From contig OZ010786.1 of NCBI GenBank assembly GCA_963932465.1, positions 533,017,073-533,081,072 of the forward strand: DNA of 64,000 bases, given 5' to 3'. The notes under the pieces are model-generated. The model was not told where the DNA came from and ran no database searches. It worked only from the letters and a program-made list of their open reading frames with translations. Positions 1 to 11,682 of the stretch are shown piece after piece. Position 1 is the first letter of the stretch, and each line of letters opens with the position of its first letter. This DNA comes from Maratus speciosus (Eukaryota > Arthropoda > Arachnida > Araneae > Salticidae). Position numbers and translations under genes: made by a program.

Positions 1-640
1 AATATCAAGTTAAATATGCTGAATGTTTCCAAATTCGGGAACAATAAACATGCTGCCGCAAGCATATATGAATGACACATATATCATATTTAACTTGGTT
101 TCATTACATTAATGTATTGTGCATTTTTAAAATTTGCATTTTAATTATTAAATATTTATTTACAAAAATTCTATAAGTGATTGCTGACGTAATTAAGGAG
201 GTAATTACTTATCAGAATTGGTTATAAAGTTTTTTGTTAAATCCATCCTAACATGTATAACGTTTTTCATACTAAATAGGAGACAATTTACAATTTTATA
301 ATTGTATATTTTTTCGCTGTATTCCTACTTTTCCAAACAGTGTCAGGAACCTCTATATTGCACCACAAGGGACGCTGCAAGCATTCGTCCAAGATAGTCA
401 GCTTACTAAAAGAATATTTCTTCCTTAATACTAATTCTATCTCAATTTCCTGAAATTTTGATGAATAGAATTTTAGAAGCACATTGCTTTTACAAAAAAC
501 AAAAACAACCTAACAAACAAACAGAAAACGCTTTTTTTTTTACTGTATCAAATGTAATCAAATGAATTTTACAGTTAAGGTCATAGCATTTCACAAATAT
601 GCACATCCAGAGACCTATGTTGTATACAATTTGCATTAAA
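1..640. repeat. Diverged direct repeat, copy 1
   Basis: This segment is collinear with 4545-5180 in the same orientation. Shared landmarks in order are a GTTTCCAAA stretch near the start, a GACGTA..TAA block, AATAGGAGACA, AACCTCTATATT, GAATAGAATTTTAG and a GAATTTTACAG..AAG stretch followed by CATAGCATTTCA. Many substitutions and small indels show it is old. It contains no recognisable coding sequence. It may be the old LTR pair of a lost element or a dispersed repeat family present twice; which one is not settled. Confidence 0.65.
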
Positions 641-1275
641 AAATTAGAAGAACAATTATTACTTCTGAATATAGGGTTATTTTCGAAGGAAGTAAATAAA
701 AGCAGTAAACTAATCAAGTTATCGCCACGATAAAGAGGAAATCTAAATTGCACATCTTGTGAAACTGTATATTATACAACTTCATTTGCGTATATCATTA
801 TAAAAATGAATATTATACTTATATATATATATATATAATTTCAAGCTTCATCAATTTCGTTAATGCTTCTTACGCGTTTTGTTGAACGGACAACAGGAAA
901 TGCTGAATCTCTCATAACTCTGACATCTCTCTTACCATAAACCATACTTAGAAAATGTATACAATTTAAAATAAATGTTTTTGTGAAATAAACTTTATAA
1001 AAATCAAGAAATAAAATAAAAATATTTTTTCTCATTGCTATGATGCAGAGTAGAAATTATTATATGTTTCAGTCATGGTCATACACGAAAAAAAAAATTC
1101 ATTAATAATCTAAATATCACAAACCCAACTGTAGGCCTCAAAAAATCCCAAAATTTAGAAATATATTTCGATTTACTTTTTTTTTCTTCTGATGAATGAT
1201 TCAGACGTAAGACTTAAATTTTTCTAAAAAACTAAAAATGTGCATCGTAAATATATCAATCCTTTCCAAAACCAC

Positions 1276-1306
<31 letters not shown>

Positions 1307-2960
1307 CAAAGGAAACTATTCTTTTATTTTTATTTATTTAGTTACTTATTTAACCTTTTTTTGCAAATTTTTAAAATATTTATTAGCCGAAATTGAGAAA
1401 ATTCTTTAAAAATTTTGACATATTATATATATATATATATTTATTTAACTATTACTGGATGTACTCCAGCACAGAAGAAAAATTTTACGCTTATTGTTTA
1501 ACCGTTTATTTTCATATATTGAAATATAAAGACTAAATTCTACTTTAAAATATTAAAAATAAATATAATTATTTTTTAGCTACGTTATTGGAGACAATTT
1601 AGGCCATGTTAAGTAATTTAAAGTTAAAATCTTCACTCATAAATTATTTAATGATTTGTTTAAAATAAATTTTAATATATTTCTACATTTAATAGAATTA
1701 ATCAAAAATAAGGTGACAAATAAAATTATTTTTCCTAATAGACATTGTCACCTGGGACCTAGTGTACGTTTCTGGTGAATTCTATTTTTGATATTGCTGT
1801 TCGAAGTAAAATTACGTATAATCACCTGAAAATTATATTTATATTTTAACTTTGTGTTATGTTCAGTAAATAGACTGTAAAATATTACAGGATTAGTATT
1901 ACTTTCATGAACCAACTTTTCTGAATATTAATCTTCGTCTTTTTTATTGTTTCTTTTCTAATTATTAAAAAAGTTCAGTAAGATGAAATCTTTTAATTTA
2001 AAATCGAAAATGTAAGAATATAACACAACCTTTATTATACTACTCTACATATTATGTTCCTTATAGCATATAATTTTGCAACAATGGTAAACCTAATGAT
2101 GTTTTATGATAAGAAAATTCGCACCTAAATTAAATTCCATTCTCATTTTTAAATTGTGCTTTAACGTTAATTAAAATCCCGAAATTAAAATATTAAGTTG
2201 TTTTCTGAACGTCTATGAAATTAGTCAATATTTCAATCTTGATCATGCTTGTATTAAACTGATTGATTTTCAGAGAATTAAAGCTTCAATTTCGCGATTC
2301 AGAAAAATAAGCAACACTGGTGTCATATTTCGAGCAATATTATATTTTTCTTCACATAAAGGTTCCAAACGAAAAACTTAATTGCTGTTATAGTGTTGGA
2401 ACTTTCTATCGCAAGCATGTCAATCATAATCGTTCTTCTTAGTTTTAATAAATTTTTAATCAATAAAAATTCTCTTTAATGATGTTGAAAGTTTAATTCT
2501 GGGATTAAATTGATTAATTTCGCTTCATTTCCTGTCCATTAAAACATTTTGAAATTTATTTAAAAGTGTATAAAACAGAACAGATATTACATATTTATTG
2601 CAAGAAATTTTAATATCATTATGTATTAATTGTAATTTATATTTCATAATATCATTGTACTTTAATAATCATCAAATATAGTTTACTGTACATGTCTAAA
2701 ATATACAAATCAATGAATAATATATATAGAGAGAGCACAAGACGTAACGAAAAAAGTATATCTATGTCTATACGTATCTATTAATAGAGACATTTTTATA
2801 TATGCAGGATGCAAATGAAATCTCCTTTTACAGAAATAACTCTGGAATGCGTAAAGCTAGATTCTTCTAACATGTATCTATCTATGTTAATAAGACGAAG
2901 CAAAACCATAATGTACTGATGGGAGGACCAGCTTGTCGTTAAGCCGCCAACTTACAAAAC
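641..2960. other. Gene-free A+T-rich stretch
   Basis: I see no supported gene here. It holds a run of 30 T at 1277-1306 and short TA microsatellites near 825-836 and 1424-1440. Short ORFs are what A+T-rich DNA gives by chance and show no family motif. Confidence 0.6.
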
Positions 2961-2962
2961 TA

Positions 2963-3164
2963 CACTGTTAAAAATTTGCAGCATTCTGGCAGGTCATTTG
3001 ACCGTTTTTTTTCGAAAATGGTTACACAACCGTGAATTTAACACTATTCTAACCATATTATTGGCCATTTTATGGTCAGAATATAGTTAAATTATGGCTA
3101 TGAAACCGTTTTTTCAAAAAACGTTCGAATGACCTGCCAGAATGATGCAAAATGTTTAACAGTG
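2963..3164. mobile_element. 202-bp MITE with long TIRs and TA target duplication
   Basis: The ends are inverted repeats of about 60 bp. The left end begins CACTGTTAAAAATTTGCAG and the reverse complement of the right end begins CACTGTTAAACATTTTGCAT. Both continue through CATTCTGGCAGGTCATT. A TA dinucleotide abuts each end (2961-2962 and 3165-3166), as expected for target duplication by the Tc1/mariner superfamily. The short middle cannot code for a transposase, so this is a non-autonomous element. Superfamily assignment rests on the TA duplication only. Confidence 0.8.
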
Positions 3165-3399
3165 TATCCTGGAAATTTGGAACGATAACAGAAGAAAAGT
3201 TAGACAGAGAAAGATAATAGAGAAATTTATAGAATCTGACTCATTTAAACAAGATAAACTTTATTCAAAAAAGATAAAAAAAATCATGCATTCAGCATAG
3301 ATTATCAAACACTTTCCAACACTTCCTGAATGCTTTAACAAAATTTCCTTATATATAACATTTGAAAAACTGATTTCAGCATTTATAGCCCATAGCCAA

Positions 3400-4400
3400 T
3401 TAAGTATTCCAATTTTTTTGAACGGCCCTGTGTTTGATCTCAAGGTTGATATATATAATATATAATGGAAAAATTTAGTTTAGCAAAAGAAAAAAAAACG
3501 CAAAACAGGTTGAAATTTATCATTGAGAAATTTATACTAATAGAGGGAAACATACTTTGCTACTTTTGTACAGCCCTGTAGTCTATCTAGTACCTTTATT
3601 ACACGCCACTATTTATCTAAAATCTAATTAAAACTAAAGTACTCTTCAAACTGAAAAACTACTGATATAATATTTCCAGAAATTTACGTCCATAGACGGC
3701 CATGTATCGAATTCCTTGCGTGGCATTGTATATCATTTTATCTGTATTCTATAAAGGTTTCTTACTAAACTAAATGCAGTTCATCGTACAAAGTGCATAA
3801 TTCCTTTAAAAGCCACCTTTAAGCAATTTACGCTCATACTAATTAGCAGTTACTTTTTCTTCTTTAACCCTGTATAGGAACTGTAGCATTTATACACACC
3901 ATTTAGTATGCAAAAATACAGTGAAACTTAAAAGTGCATATCATAATTAAAAATTCATTTCAAGCAATCATTTCTAATTAAATCGTATACAATATTGTAT
4001 CTGAAATCTTTAGTTCGCCTCTGTAAATGCTATGCACTTCGTATTATAGATGAAATAACTTACAGTAAACTTCAGCGATTATATTAATTTCAGTATATAT
4101 GAAATAGTTTAATATAATTGAAGTATGCCACAAACAATTCACCCCCCCCCCCCTATAATGTTATGTAACGGAATTCTTTTGCGTAGCCCTGTAAATGAAT
4201 AATAACTATTCTTTGCACAGCATATTCTACAGAATGCATATTTTAATGCACTTCATAAATGCATGTCAATTTTATTATGTTTGAAACGGTGTAACGCCAT
4301 TAAAAATCATTTGAAACATTTTTTCCAATTGGCCGTAAAGTAATGGAATGCATTTGACTGCTCCTGTAAATGAACTGAACATGCTACAAATTTGATTTAA
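3400..4400. repeat. Degenerate tandem array, period near 147 bp
   Basis: A phrase resembling GTAGCCCTGTAAATGAA recurs near 3425, 3575, 3723, 3868, 4014, 4183 and 4363. Spacing is about 145-150 bp for the first units and longer for the last two. Units are heavily diverged; some also share an AAAGTGCATA-like block after the anchor. A run of 12 C interrupts the array at 4142-4153. No coding sequence is apparent. Confidence 0.4.
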
Positions 4401-4544
4401 AATAGGGATCGTACTATGGTAGATGCATATAACATACAAAAATTTTAGAACAATTCGAGGTTATTTACAACAGCGCGGACAACCGGACAGACAAACCAAA
4501 GTCATAGATGGAAAGTGTTTAAAAGAACGCCAATTTTACTATTC

Positions 4545-5180
4545 TGAGTGTTTCCAAAATCACTGTATACTTGTTTCCAAAATACTGTCATAAGCATACA
4601 CATGCATTGCTGCACATGAAAGACGCATCTATCATAAGTAACTTAATTTTATTAGTAAATAGTATTATAGATTGCTTACATTTATTATTTTTACTAGTCA
4701 ATATATATATTTATCTACATTATTTCCGTAAGGGATTAGTGACGTATTAAAGACGGTGATTATTTATCAAAATTTATGATAAAGGCATTTTATTAAATCT
4801 ACTCTAACGTGTAAAACATTATTTCATACTTAATAGGAGACAGTCGCCATTTTTGTAATTGTCGTATTTTTCGATATCTTTACGAATTATCGAAACAGGG
4901 TAAGTAACCTCTATATTTCAGTTCAAGAAATACTAGGAGCATTCTTATATGGTAACGCATAGTCATTTTATTACATGGATACTTTTACCTTAGCATTACA
5001 TTTATCTCGAGATCTAGGTTATATAAAAGTTTCATGAATAGAATTTTAGGAGCACAATGCTTTTATTAAAATAAAAATGCTCCTTATTTAATTGACAAAA
5101 TTATTGAATTTTACAGTGAAGTTCATAGCATTTCATAAATATATGCATCGCGAGATCTATTATCCATCCAAGTTATATAA
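4545..5180. repeat. Diverged direct repeat, copy 2
   Basis: This is the second copy of the repeat at 1-640, same orientation, about 4.55 kb downstream. The order of shared landmarks is unchanged. No coding sequence is apparent. The sequence between the copies carries the 202-bp MITE and the degenerate 147-bp array. Confidence 0.65.
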
Positions 5181-5598
5181 AGAAAATTTTAGAAGCACAA
5201 ATATTTCTTTTGCCTACCGTGGAACCCCGATTTAACGACGTTGACAGGACCGATCATCAAAAACGTCGTTAAAAGCGGGAAAACGTTAAATCGTGGTTAT
5301 AAAATTAACACTATGTATGTTATTTAAAACAAATCCGAAATGATAAAATTAAGTTTAAATCAATTAAATGAAACATAAAATATAAAATAAAGCATTTGTA
5401 TGTAACTAATACATTCTGTTATTTTAATAAGAAATCAAAACTTACGTTATTTTGCCGTAAAAAAATCCGATATTTTGGTTTGAATGTTTGTTTTAGATTT
5501 CAAAACGCACAAGTGGGTCTCAAGCTTTAAAATTGCATCCATTTCTTTTTCTTGACCTTAATGTCCTTGACAAAAACTCTCAGTTTTTGCAAAATAGC

Positions 5599-6520
5599 TT
5601 AGGAGCCATTGAAAGACTGCATTGATACAACAATTGCACGGTATTTTTCATCAACGCTTTCATCCCCAGACGGTTCCATCAATTCGGTCATCAACAATGC
5701 TTTTGTCTCGCAAGTCAGTACTTCGGAAACACATTCTGCATATTCAATGAAATCCCTATCAAGTCCTGCTGAATCAAACTCAGTAGAATCGTTATTCGAT
5801 ATGTAATCATAGGCAGACGTTTCCGATGGGACCTTGATTGGGAATCCACCTTTCTTGAAGATGTGGGAGATGCAGTCTATTGTAACCTTTTTCCATGCCG
5901 GCGATATCAAATGTAAGGCTTCCAACACATTTATCTTCTTCTTGGATTCGAGTTAGTCACTGGAATTGACACAATATTTCAACTGAATCAACGCCTTTCG
6001 TAAAAGATGTTATCTGTAAGCCACTTCGAAGGAATGAATTATCCCTATGTCACAGGGCGCTAACATACTGGAACAATTTGGTGGGAAACATTCTAGCAGC
6101 ATATTTTTCACTGTTACATTCTTGTGAGCTGTGTACTGATCTACAAACAAGGTTATTTAACGGTTCTCCAATTGAATTTTCTTATTCAGTTGCCGCAAAT
6201 AATCTTTAAAAATAACTGCCGTGATCCAAGATTTTCTATTAGCTTTGTAACTTGTGGGAAAAGTTTAAATATTATTAAAACAACGAGGTTTTTTAGCATG
6301 TCCAATAACAAGCGGAGCTAGTATTTCGCTGCCATCAGTATTACAGCACAGTAAAACAGTTAGATATTCATTTGACATATTTTCTCCGTTACATGATTCT
6401 CCTTTTACTGTGTACTCTTATATTTAAGGAGATTTAAAAATAAGTGCCTCATAAAAAATATTCTGCGGAGTATTAAAAATATTCTGCGGAGTATTATTTT
6501 CCACCAGAGGTGGTAGTGCA
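5599..6520 (-). pseudogene. Tigger/pogo transposase, C-terminal half (DDE region)
   Basis: On the minus strand, starting at the insertion point, the reading shows typical Tigger DDE landmarks. These are a CCNTDGSEILAPLVIGHAKK block, a WITAVIF..YL block, a LFVDQYTAHK block (second catalytic Asp, family consensus VDNCPAH), then CFPPNCSSMLAPCDIGIIHS, which retains the third Asp. A 109-residue open tail follows, ending at 5599. Several stops and frame changes break the frame. Where the family has its first catalytic Asp (NADETG), a 19-bp tandem duplication (two copies of ATTCTGCGGAGTATT near 6460-6500) has replaced it. This protein cut and pasted its element by a DDE mechanism; this copy is dead. 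Confidence 0.8.
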
Positions 6521-6524
6521 TCCC

Positions 6525-6855
6525 TGTAATGTAGGAGACGATGGTATACTTTAATAATGAACACACTTGATAAATGAAGAGGCCATCGTGGGTTTCTTGA
6601 TTTAATAGACGTTCACAAACATGAAATTACGTACACAAACAGAAACTATAATCAGAAACATTTTCTTTTTTAACTACATCATTCTAACGTCGAGTCACCT
6701 TCACAAACAAAACAATACACTGCACACTCACTCCCGCTTCTCTTCAGAATTTTAAAATGCAGAACAATATTTTTATCATCAGATGACTACCGCCATCTAT
6801 CGATGGAAAATGTTAGTTTTCTGTCAGTGAGTTATAATTGAGTTATTTCTTTACA
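6525..6855 (-). repeat. 3' LTR of the Gmr1-like element
   Basis: 331 bp, collinear with 13025-13341. It has TGTAA/TTACA ends. Relative to the other LTR it carries 14 extra bases in an ACAAAACAATACA-type stretch near 6703-6720. Confidence 0.9.
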
Positions 6856-6862
6856 GACTAGA

Positions 6863-6875
6863 CTCCTCCCCACCT
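6863..6875 (-). promoter_or_regulatory. Polypurine tract of the Gmr1-like element
   Basis: Read on the minus strand this is AGGTGGGGAGGAG, eight bases before the 3' LTR. That is the expected place for the plus-strand primer of reverse transcription. Confidence 0.6.
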
Positions 6876-7157
6876 GGAGAAAACTGTTGATGGGGAAAAG
6901 TTTATTTCTGAGTTTTTGCTTTTCAAGCACCAGTTCCAAACAATGTTTAGTACCTTGAACAACAACTGACTTATTCCCACCGTGGAAACATAAATATATA
7001 GAAAACATAAATATATAGAATACAAATAAAATTTATAAATACTCAAACATTACACTCAAGATACAAATGAAAAATAATTTACACATTTTCAAAAGAATAA
7101 ATTCAAATTTAACTGTTAAAAAATTATCATATTTACATATTAGCATTCTAATCAAAC

Positions 7158-8710
7158 TTAGGTTTTTAGGGCTCGATTCAAACTATGAGCATTCTGATGA
7201 TGTTTTCCCTTTTTATGAACAATTTCATAATTGAAGGACTGTAAAAGTAAGGCCCATCTTAAATGTCTAGGATTAGTTCCGCTGTTTTTGTCTAACCATT
7301 CTAAGGGTTGTGGTCCGTCTGGATCTGAAATTTTTGATGTCCATCCAAATAGCATCGTAGTTTTCGCACTGCAAACACAATAGCAGCACATTCTTTTTCG
7401 GTAGTACTAAAATTTCGTTCTCTGTCTGAAAACTTTTTGCTCAGATACAATATGGAATGTTCTTCATTATTTTCATTCAGCTGGGATAACACGAAACCAA
7501 TTCCCAAATTTGAAGCATCACACTGAACGATGAAAAGTTTTGTAAAGTCAGGACTATATAAGACAGGATTTTCAGAGAGTTTACCTTTCAGTTCATCAAA
7601 TGCCATTTGACAGTCGTCATTCCATTCTACTATTGAATTGCGAACCTTTCCTTTTAATAAATTAGTGAGAGGCGTTGTAATTACAGAAAAATTCGGAATA
7701 CAGTTCCGATAATATCCGGCTAAACCTAAGAAAGATTGGATTTGAGTTTTAGTAGTTGGAACTGGAAACTCTTTTATGGCTTGAACCTTCAGTTCTCCTG
7801 GAGTTCTAAGACCTTGACCCACTAAGTGTCCAAGATATTTTACATAAGCTTGGGCGAATTGACATTTAGATGGTTTAATATGCAGGTTTGCTTCACTCAG
7901 TCTTTTGAAAACGTCTTCCAGGTGTTTTAGATGATCTTCCCAAGTTTGAGAAAAGACAGAAATATCATCCAAATAAGGCACCGCATACTCTTCACAGTTT
8001 CTGAGTAATCCAGCCATAAGTCGGCTAAATTCATACGGAGTATTTTTTTAAACCAAAGGGGAGGCGTAAAGGTCTGTACGTCCCAAAATTTGTCACAAAA
8101 GTCGCATACCTTTGAGCACGTTTGGTTAACGGAATTTGCCAGTAACCTCTGGTCTGGCTAAAACTGAAATATATTTAGCTGAAGACACCTTTTCTATTAA
8201 CTGGTCAATGTTGGGCAAAGGATAAAATTTTGTGCGAGTCACTTTATTTAAACGACGATAATCTATACAAGGTCTCGCTTCTCTGCCTGGAACTTCAACT
8301 AAAATTAACGGAGAGGCAAAGTCAGATTCACCTGGCTCAATGACTTCCAGTTTCAGCATTTTCTCGACTTCGGCCTTAAGGATTTCCGTTTGTCTAGGCG
8401 ACATTTTATAAGGCCGGGCACAGATTAGTTTTTCTGATTCCAGCTCAATATCATGTTCAGCTAGATTCGTGCACCCTGGTTCAGTCGAAAAAGAGTCAGC
8501 ATATTTTCCAATAAGTTGTCGTAATTCTTCTCGTTGACTTTCATTTAATCTGTTGTTTTTTTGGATTTCTTGCAATACTTCAAACAACGCATTGTCATTA
8601 TTTTCCTCATCCAATTTAGGAATTTCATCCTCTTCTTCATCGTTAGAGGTTGTTTTTATAGTCAGTAAATTTATACTTTCTATTTTTCTTTGATGGTAGG
8701 GCTTTAACAT
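7158..8710 (-). pseudogene. Reverse transcriptase and RNase H of the Gmr1-like element
   Basis: The reading follows directly from the integrase C-terminus. It starts MLKPYHQRK, then an acidic linker, then RT blocks: CARPYKMSPRQ, a SPLILV stretch, IDYRRLNKVT, and, after a frameshift near 8048, NTPYEFSRLM and the catalytic PYLDDISVFSQ. The connection domain FLGLAGYYRNCIPNF leads into RNase H (QCDASNLGIGFVLSQ, then TTEKECAAIVFAV, then QTDHNP). Further frameshifts lie near 8165 and 7300. At the first the usual first catalytic Asp (VLDLTRGYW in relatives) reads as Ala-Arg, so RT is inactive as read. It should copy the element RNA into DNA inside Gag particles. Confidence 0.85.
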
Positions 8711-9785
8711 ATTTTCGTGTACACTTGGGACTTCTTTCTCTCTGGATCGTAAATAACATAGTTAGTTTCTGACATTCTCTTCATTACTACTCCAGGTCCT
8801 ATCCAACTAACAGACAATTTATTTGGTTTGGACGGGGCCTCAATTAAAACTTGATCTCCCTCTTTAAACTCTTGTTTTCTGGCTTTTATATCATACCAAT
8901 ATTTATGGTTTTGTTTCTCTTTTTCCACATTTTCTGCATCGAGCTCTTGGCATTTCTTCATTCTGTTCATTAAGTCAAATACGTAGGATATCACACTATC
9001 TTCTTCTATCTCTTGCTCAGTCAATTTTTCATAGAGTAGCATCATTGGATTTGTTAAGTTCTGGCCATGGACTAATTCTGCTGGTCTGAGCCCAGTGCTA
9101 TTGTGAGTTACAGTTCTTAATGCAAAAAGAGCAGGAGGCAGTACTTTCTCCCAGTCATCTCCAGATTCTAAACAAAGTACTTTTAGTATCCGTTTCAAAG
9201 TCCTGTGCATCCTTTCAACTGGATTACTTTGTGGATGATAAACCGAACTTCGCACAACTCTAACTCCAAATTTCTCTAAGAATTCCGTTGTAAGTACACT
9301 CATGAATGATTTTCCTTGGTCAGTTTGTAGTATACGAGGAAATCCAAGTCTACTGAAAATTTGCAATAAAGCATCAATAATCGTCGTAGAATACAAATTA
9401 GGTGTAGGAACCGCGTCAAGATATTTCGAAGCTAAACAAATTACAGTTATCATGTATTTGTTGCCTAGTGTACTGACAGGTAAAGGTCCACAAGCATCAG
9501 CATTTAGCTTTGTAAATATTTCTGAAAAACTGGAACAATCTGTAAAGGTGCTTTCTTTTTGTCCTGAGGCTTTCCAACTCGTTGACAGTAGTCACAGGTT
9601 CTTACATAATCTTCGATATCTTTAAAGCAATTTGGCCAATAAAAAGTCTTAAACAAAGCATCTTTAGTTTTAGCTCCCCCAAATGAGTTGGAACAGTTTC
9701 ATGACAAAATCTTTTTAACTGCTCACAAAATCTTTCCGGGACAACTAATAATTTTCTTTCAGTACCATTCCTATATTTTCATCTA
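8704..9785 (-). pseudogene. Integrase of the Gmr1-like element, encoded upstream of RT
   Basis: An HHCC zinc-binding module near 9570-9700 has FCHETVPTH and CDYCQRVGK, in frames broken by small indels. The DDE core follows: the ACGPLP block with its preceding Asp, LQTDQGKSFM with the second Asp, and HPQSNPVERMHRTLK with the Glu. All three catalytic residues are visible. The C-terminal part has a chromatin-binding-like stretch (KEGDQVLIEAP, then WIGPGVVMKR), and the reading joins RT across one single-base frameshift near 8725. Retroviral-type integrases insert the cDNA into host DNA. Its place before RT, not after RNase H, is the notable point. Confidence 0.85.
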
Positions 9786-10468
9786 TAAAAAAGCATATTT
9801 TTTTCCAAAATAAATTTGCTATCTTTCGTATTTTTCCTTTTAACTTCTTCAATAAGAGGTTTTAGCTCTTTGCTCTTCTTTTGTTCCTCAGAAAATGTCT
9901 TAGGAGAAGATTTTATAAGCTCTTGTACTGAGACAGTTTGACATACTGGCAAAATTGAGTCTTTTTGGTTTCCTAACTTCTCTTCTTCAGATTTATCTTT
10001 ATCTTTTTTCGCTTCCATTTTTTTGTTTTCTCTTTCTATATTATTGCTATGATTATTTTCTACAGTTTCATCAGAAATTTCGCGCATTTCAGGTTCTTCA
10101 TGAGAAACCTTCTCTGGTTCTAGAATTTTCTTCTGAGCTCTTGTTTGAACAGCATTAATCATATGCTCTTTCACTGCCTTTTCTTCTTCACAATGTTCAA
10201 ATAAAGCGGCTGTTTTATTTCCTAACAAATATCTTCCTAAATCTACAGAGTCTCTAGAGACAGCAGCTTTAGTTATCATATGTCCGATTTCACAGTCTAA
10301 TTCAATCTCTGCAAGAGGTAAACAGAATAGACCATGGTGTAAGGGCACCCGGACCCACACTTTTTCGTTCAGATACATATGCGGTTTGACATACCTTTGT
10401 GCAATTAAATCTATTGTCGCACCCGTATCCCCTAAAATTTCCATTTGTACGCCGTTTACTTTCCCCAC
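9779..10468 (-). pseudogene. Retropepsin-like protease and linker of the Gmr1-like element
   Basis: The N-terminal part has VQMEILGDTGATIDLIAQRY, with the aspartic protease signature DTGA, which acts as a dimer to process Gag-Pol. A long, highly charged, low-complexity linker rich in Glu and Lys follows, up to the integrase zinc module. No RT-like block lies between protease and integrase, which supports the Gmr1-type order. The frame ends with a stop at 9779, just before the integrase region. Confidence 0.75.
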
Positions 10469-10539
10469 ACTAAGATAAGGCGTTATTGAAGAATCTTGCC
10501 CAACTCCAACCTTAACATGAGAAATGATTTCTGGGGATT

Positions 10540-11682
10540 TCTTAAGTTTATCACATTGAGGACGAAGATGAGTGCTTGATCTACATTCGTAACAACTTAA
10601 CGTTCTCCTCTTATCAAATTCTCTTTCTCTATGATTCCCTGTTAATGATTCTGATTTAATTGGAAATTTAGGCTTATTATCCTTACTTTCTTTCTTGTAG
10701 TCAAAGTTATTTGAAATTTTAAACTGGGGTGAAAATTAGACATGGTCTTTTTCGGAAGTTCTTTAATTTGAAACTTTCTTTGATACTTTCATATTCCTCC
10801 ACTTTCTTAGCCAAATCTAAAGGCGTCACAAAATTTAACCAATTGTCTATAAAATGTTCTTTTGTTTCCGCAGGCACTCGAAACTTTAACTGTTCTGTAA
10901 TAATTAGATCTTTAAGTTGATCAAACTGTTCAACACCTAATTCTTTAATCCAGGCTGTAAAATAACTAGTGAGTTCCTGCGCATGATTCCTCCAAGATTT
11001 GTCTGGCATTTTATGATGCCGATAAATACATTGTTTCAGTTTCTCGCTATTCAACTTATATCTTTCTAATATAAGATTTTTAACAAAACCGTAGTTAATC
11101 GCATCTTCAGGCGATTCCCTGGCTAACATGTTTGTAACCTCTGTGGGCAAAACAGCTAACAAGTATGCAACCCATTCACTCTTCGAAACTTTAGCCATCC
11201 CTGCTCTTCTCTCAAAATTAATTAAAAAGAGACCCATCTCATCAGATTTTTCGTCGAATTTCGGAACAATTTGTGCCAACTGTATCTTTGGTCCGACATC
11301 AACCTTTCTTCCTGACCCATCGTTCTGTTCAGAAGTTCTTTGCAATTGCTCCAATTTTTTAAATTCTAGTTCATGTTCATGAGCTTCCTTAGCCATACGT
11401 TCTTCCCTTTCTTCTTGTCGAATTATTTCTTATTTTTCTTTCTGTTCTTTCTCTCTCTCTTCTTGCTTACGTTTTTTTTCATCTTTTTTCCTCTTCTTCT
11501 CTCGTTTTCCTATCTTCTATTACTCGGTCTAACATGAGTTTAACCTCTTCTTCCTTGTAAACTTCGCTTTCTATAATAATTTTCTTATTTTCTGGAATCT
11601 TTTTCGAAAGATCAACTTCCAATTCCAATTCGTCCCAAATTTCCAGCAAGTCTGCCCTTCTAGCTTTTGCTAAATAGCCCAT
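10540..11682 (-). pseudogene. Gag of the Gmr1-like element
   Basis: It starts at an ATG at 11680-11682 with MGYLAKARRADLLEIWDELE, a helical N-terminal motif. A Glu/Lys-rich coiled-coil-like stretch follows, then a capsid-like region (FDEKSDEMGLFLINFE, later LTSYFTAWIKELG) that resembles the SCAN/Gag capsid fold. Near 10570-10610 there is a zinc knuckle CYECRSSTHLRPQC (CX2CX4HX4C), the RNA-binding module. A frameshift near 11479 and a TAA near 11430 break the frame, and another frame change precedes the knuckle. Gag would form the particle in which reverse transcription occurs. Confidence 0.75.

Noticed and set aside
3261..3443. 60-codon minus-strand ORF
   Set aside because: No motif and it overlaps the start of the degenerate array.
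9302..9625. Plus-strand ORF over the integrase
   Set aside because: Antisense shadow of the DDE integrase on the minus strand.
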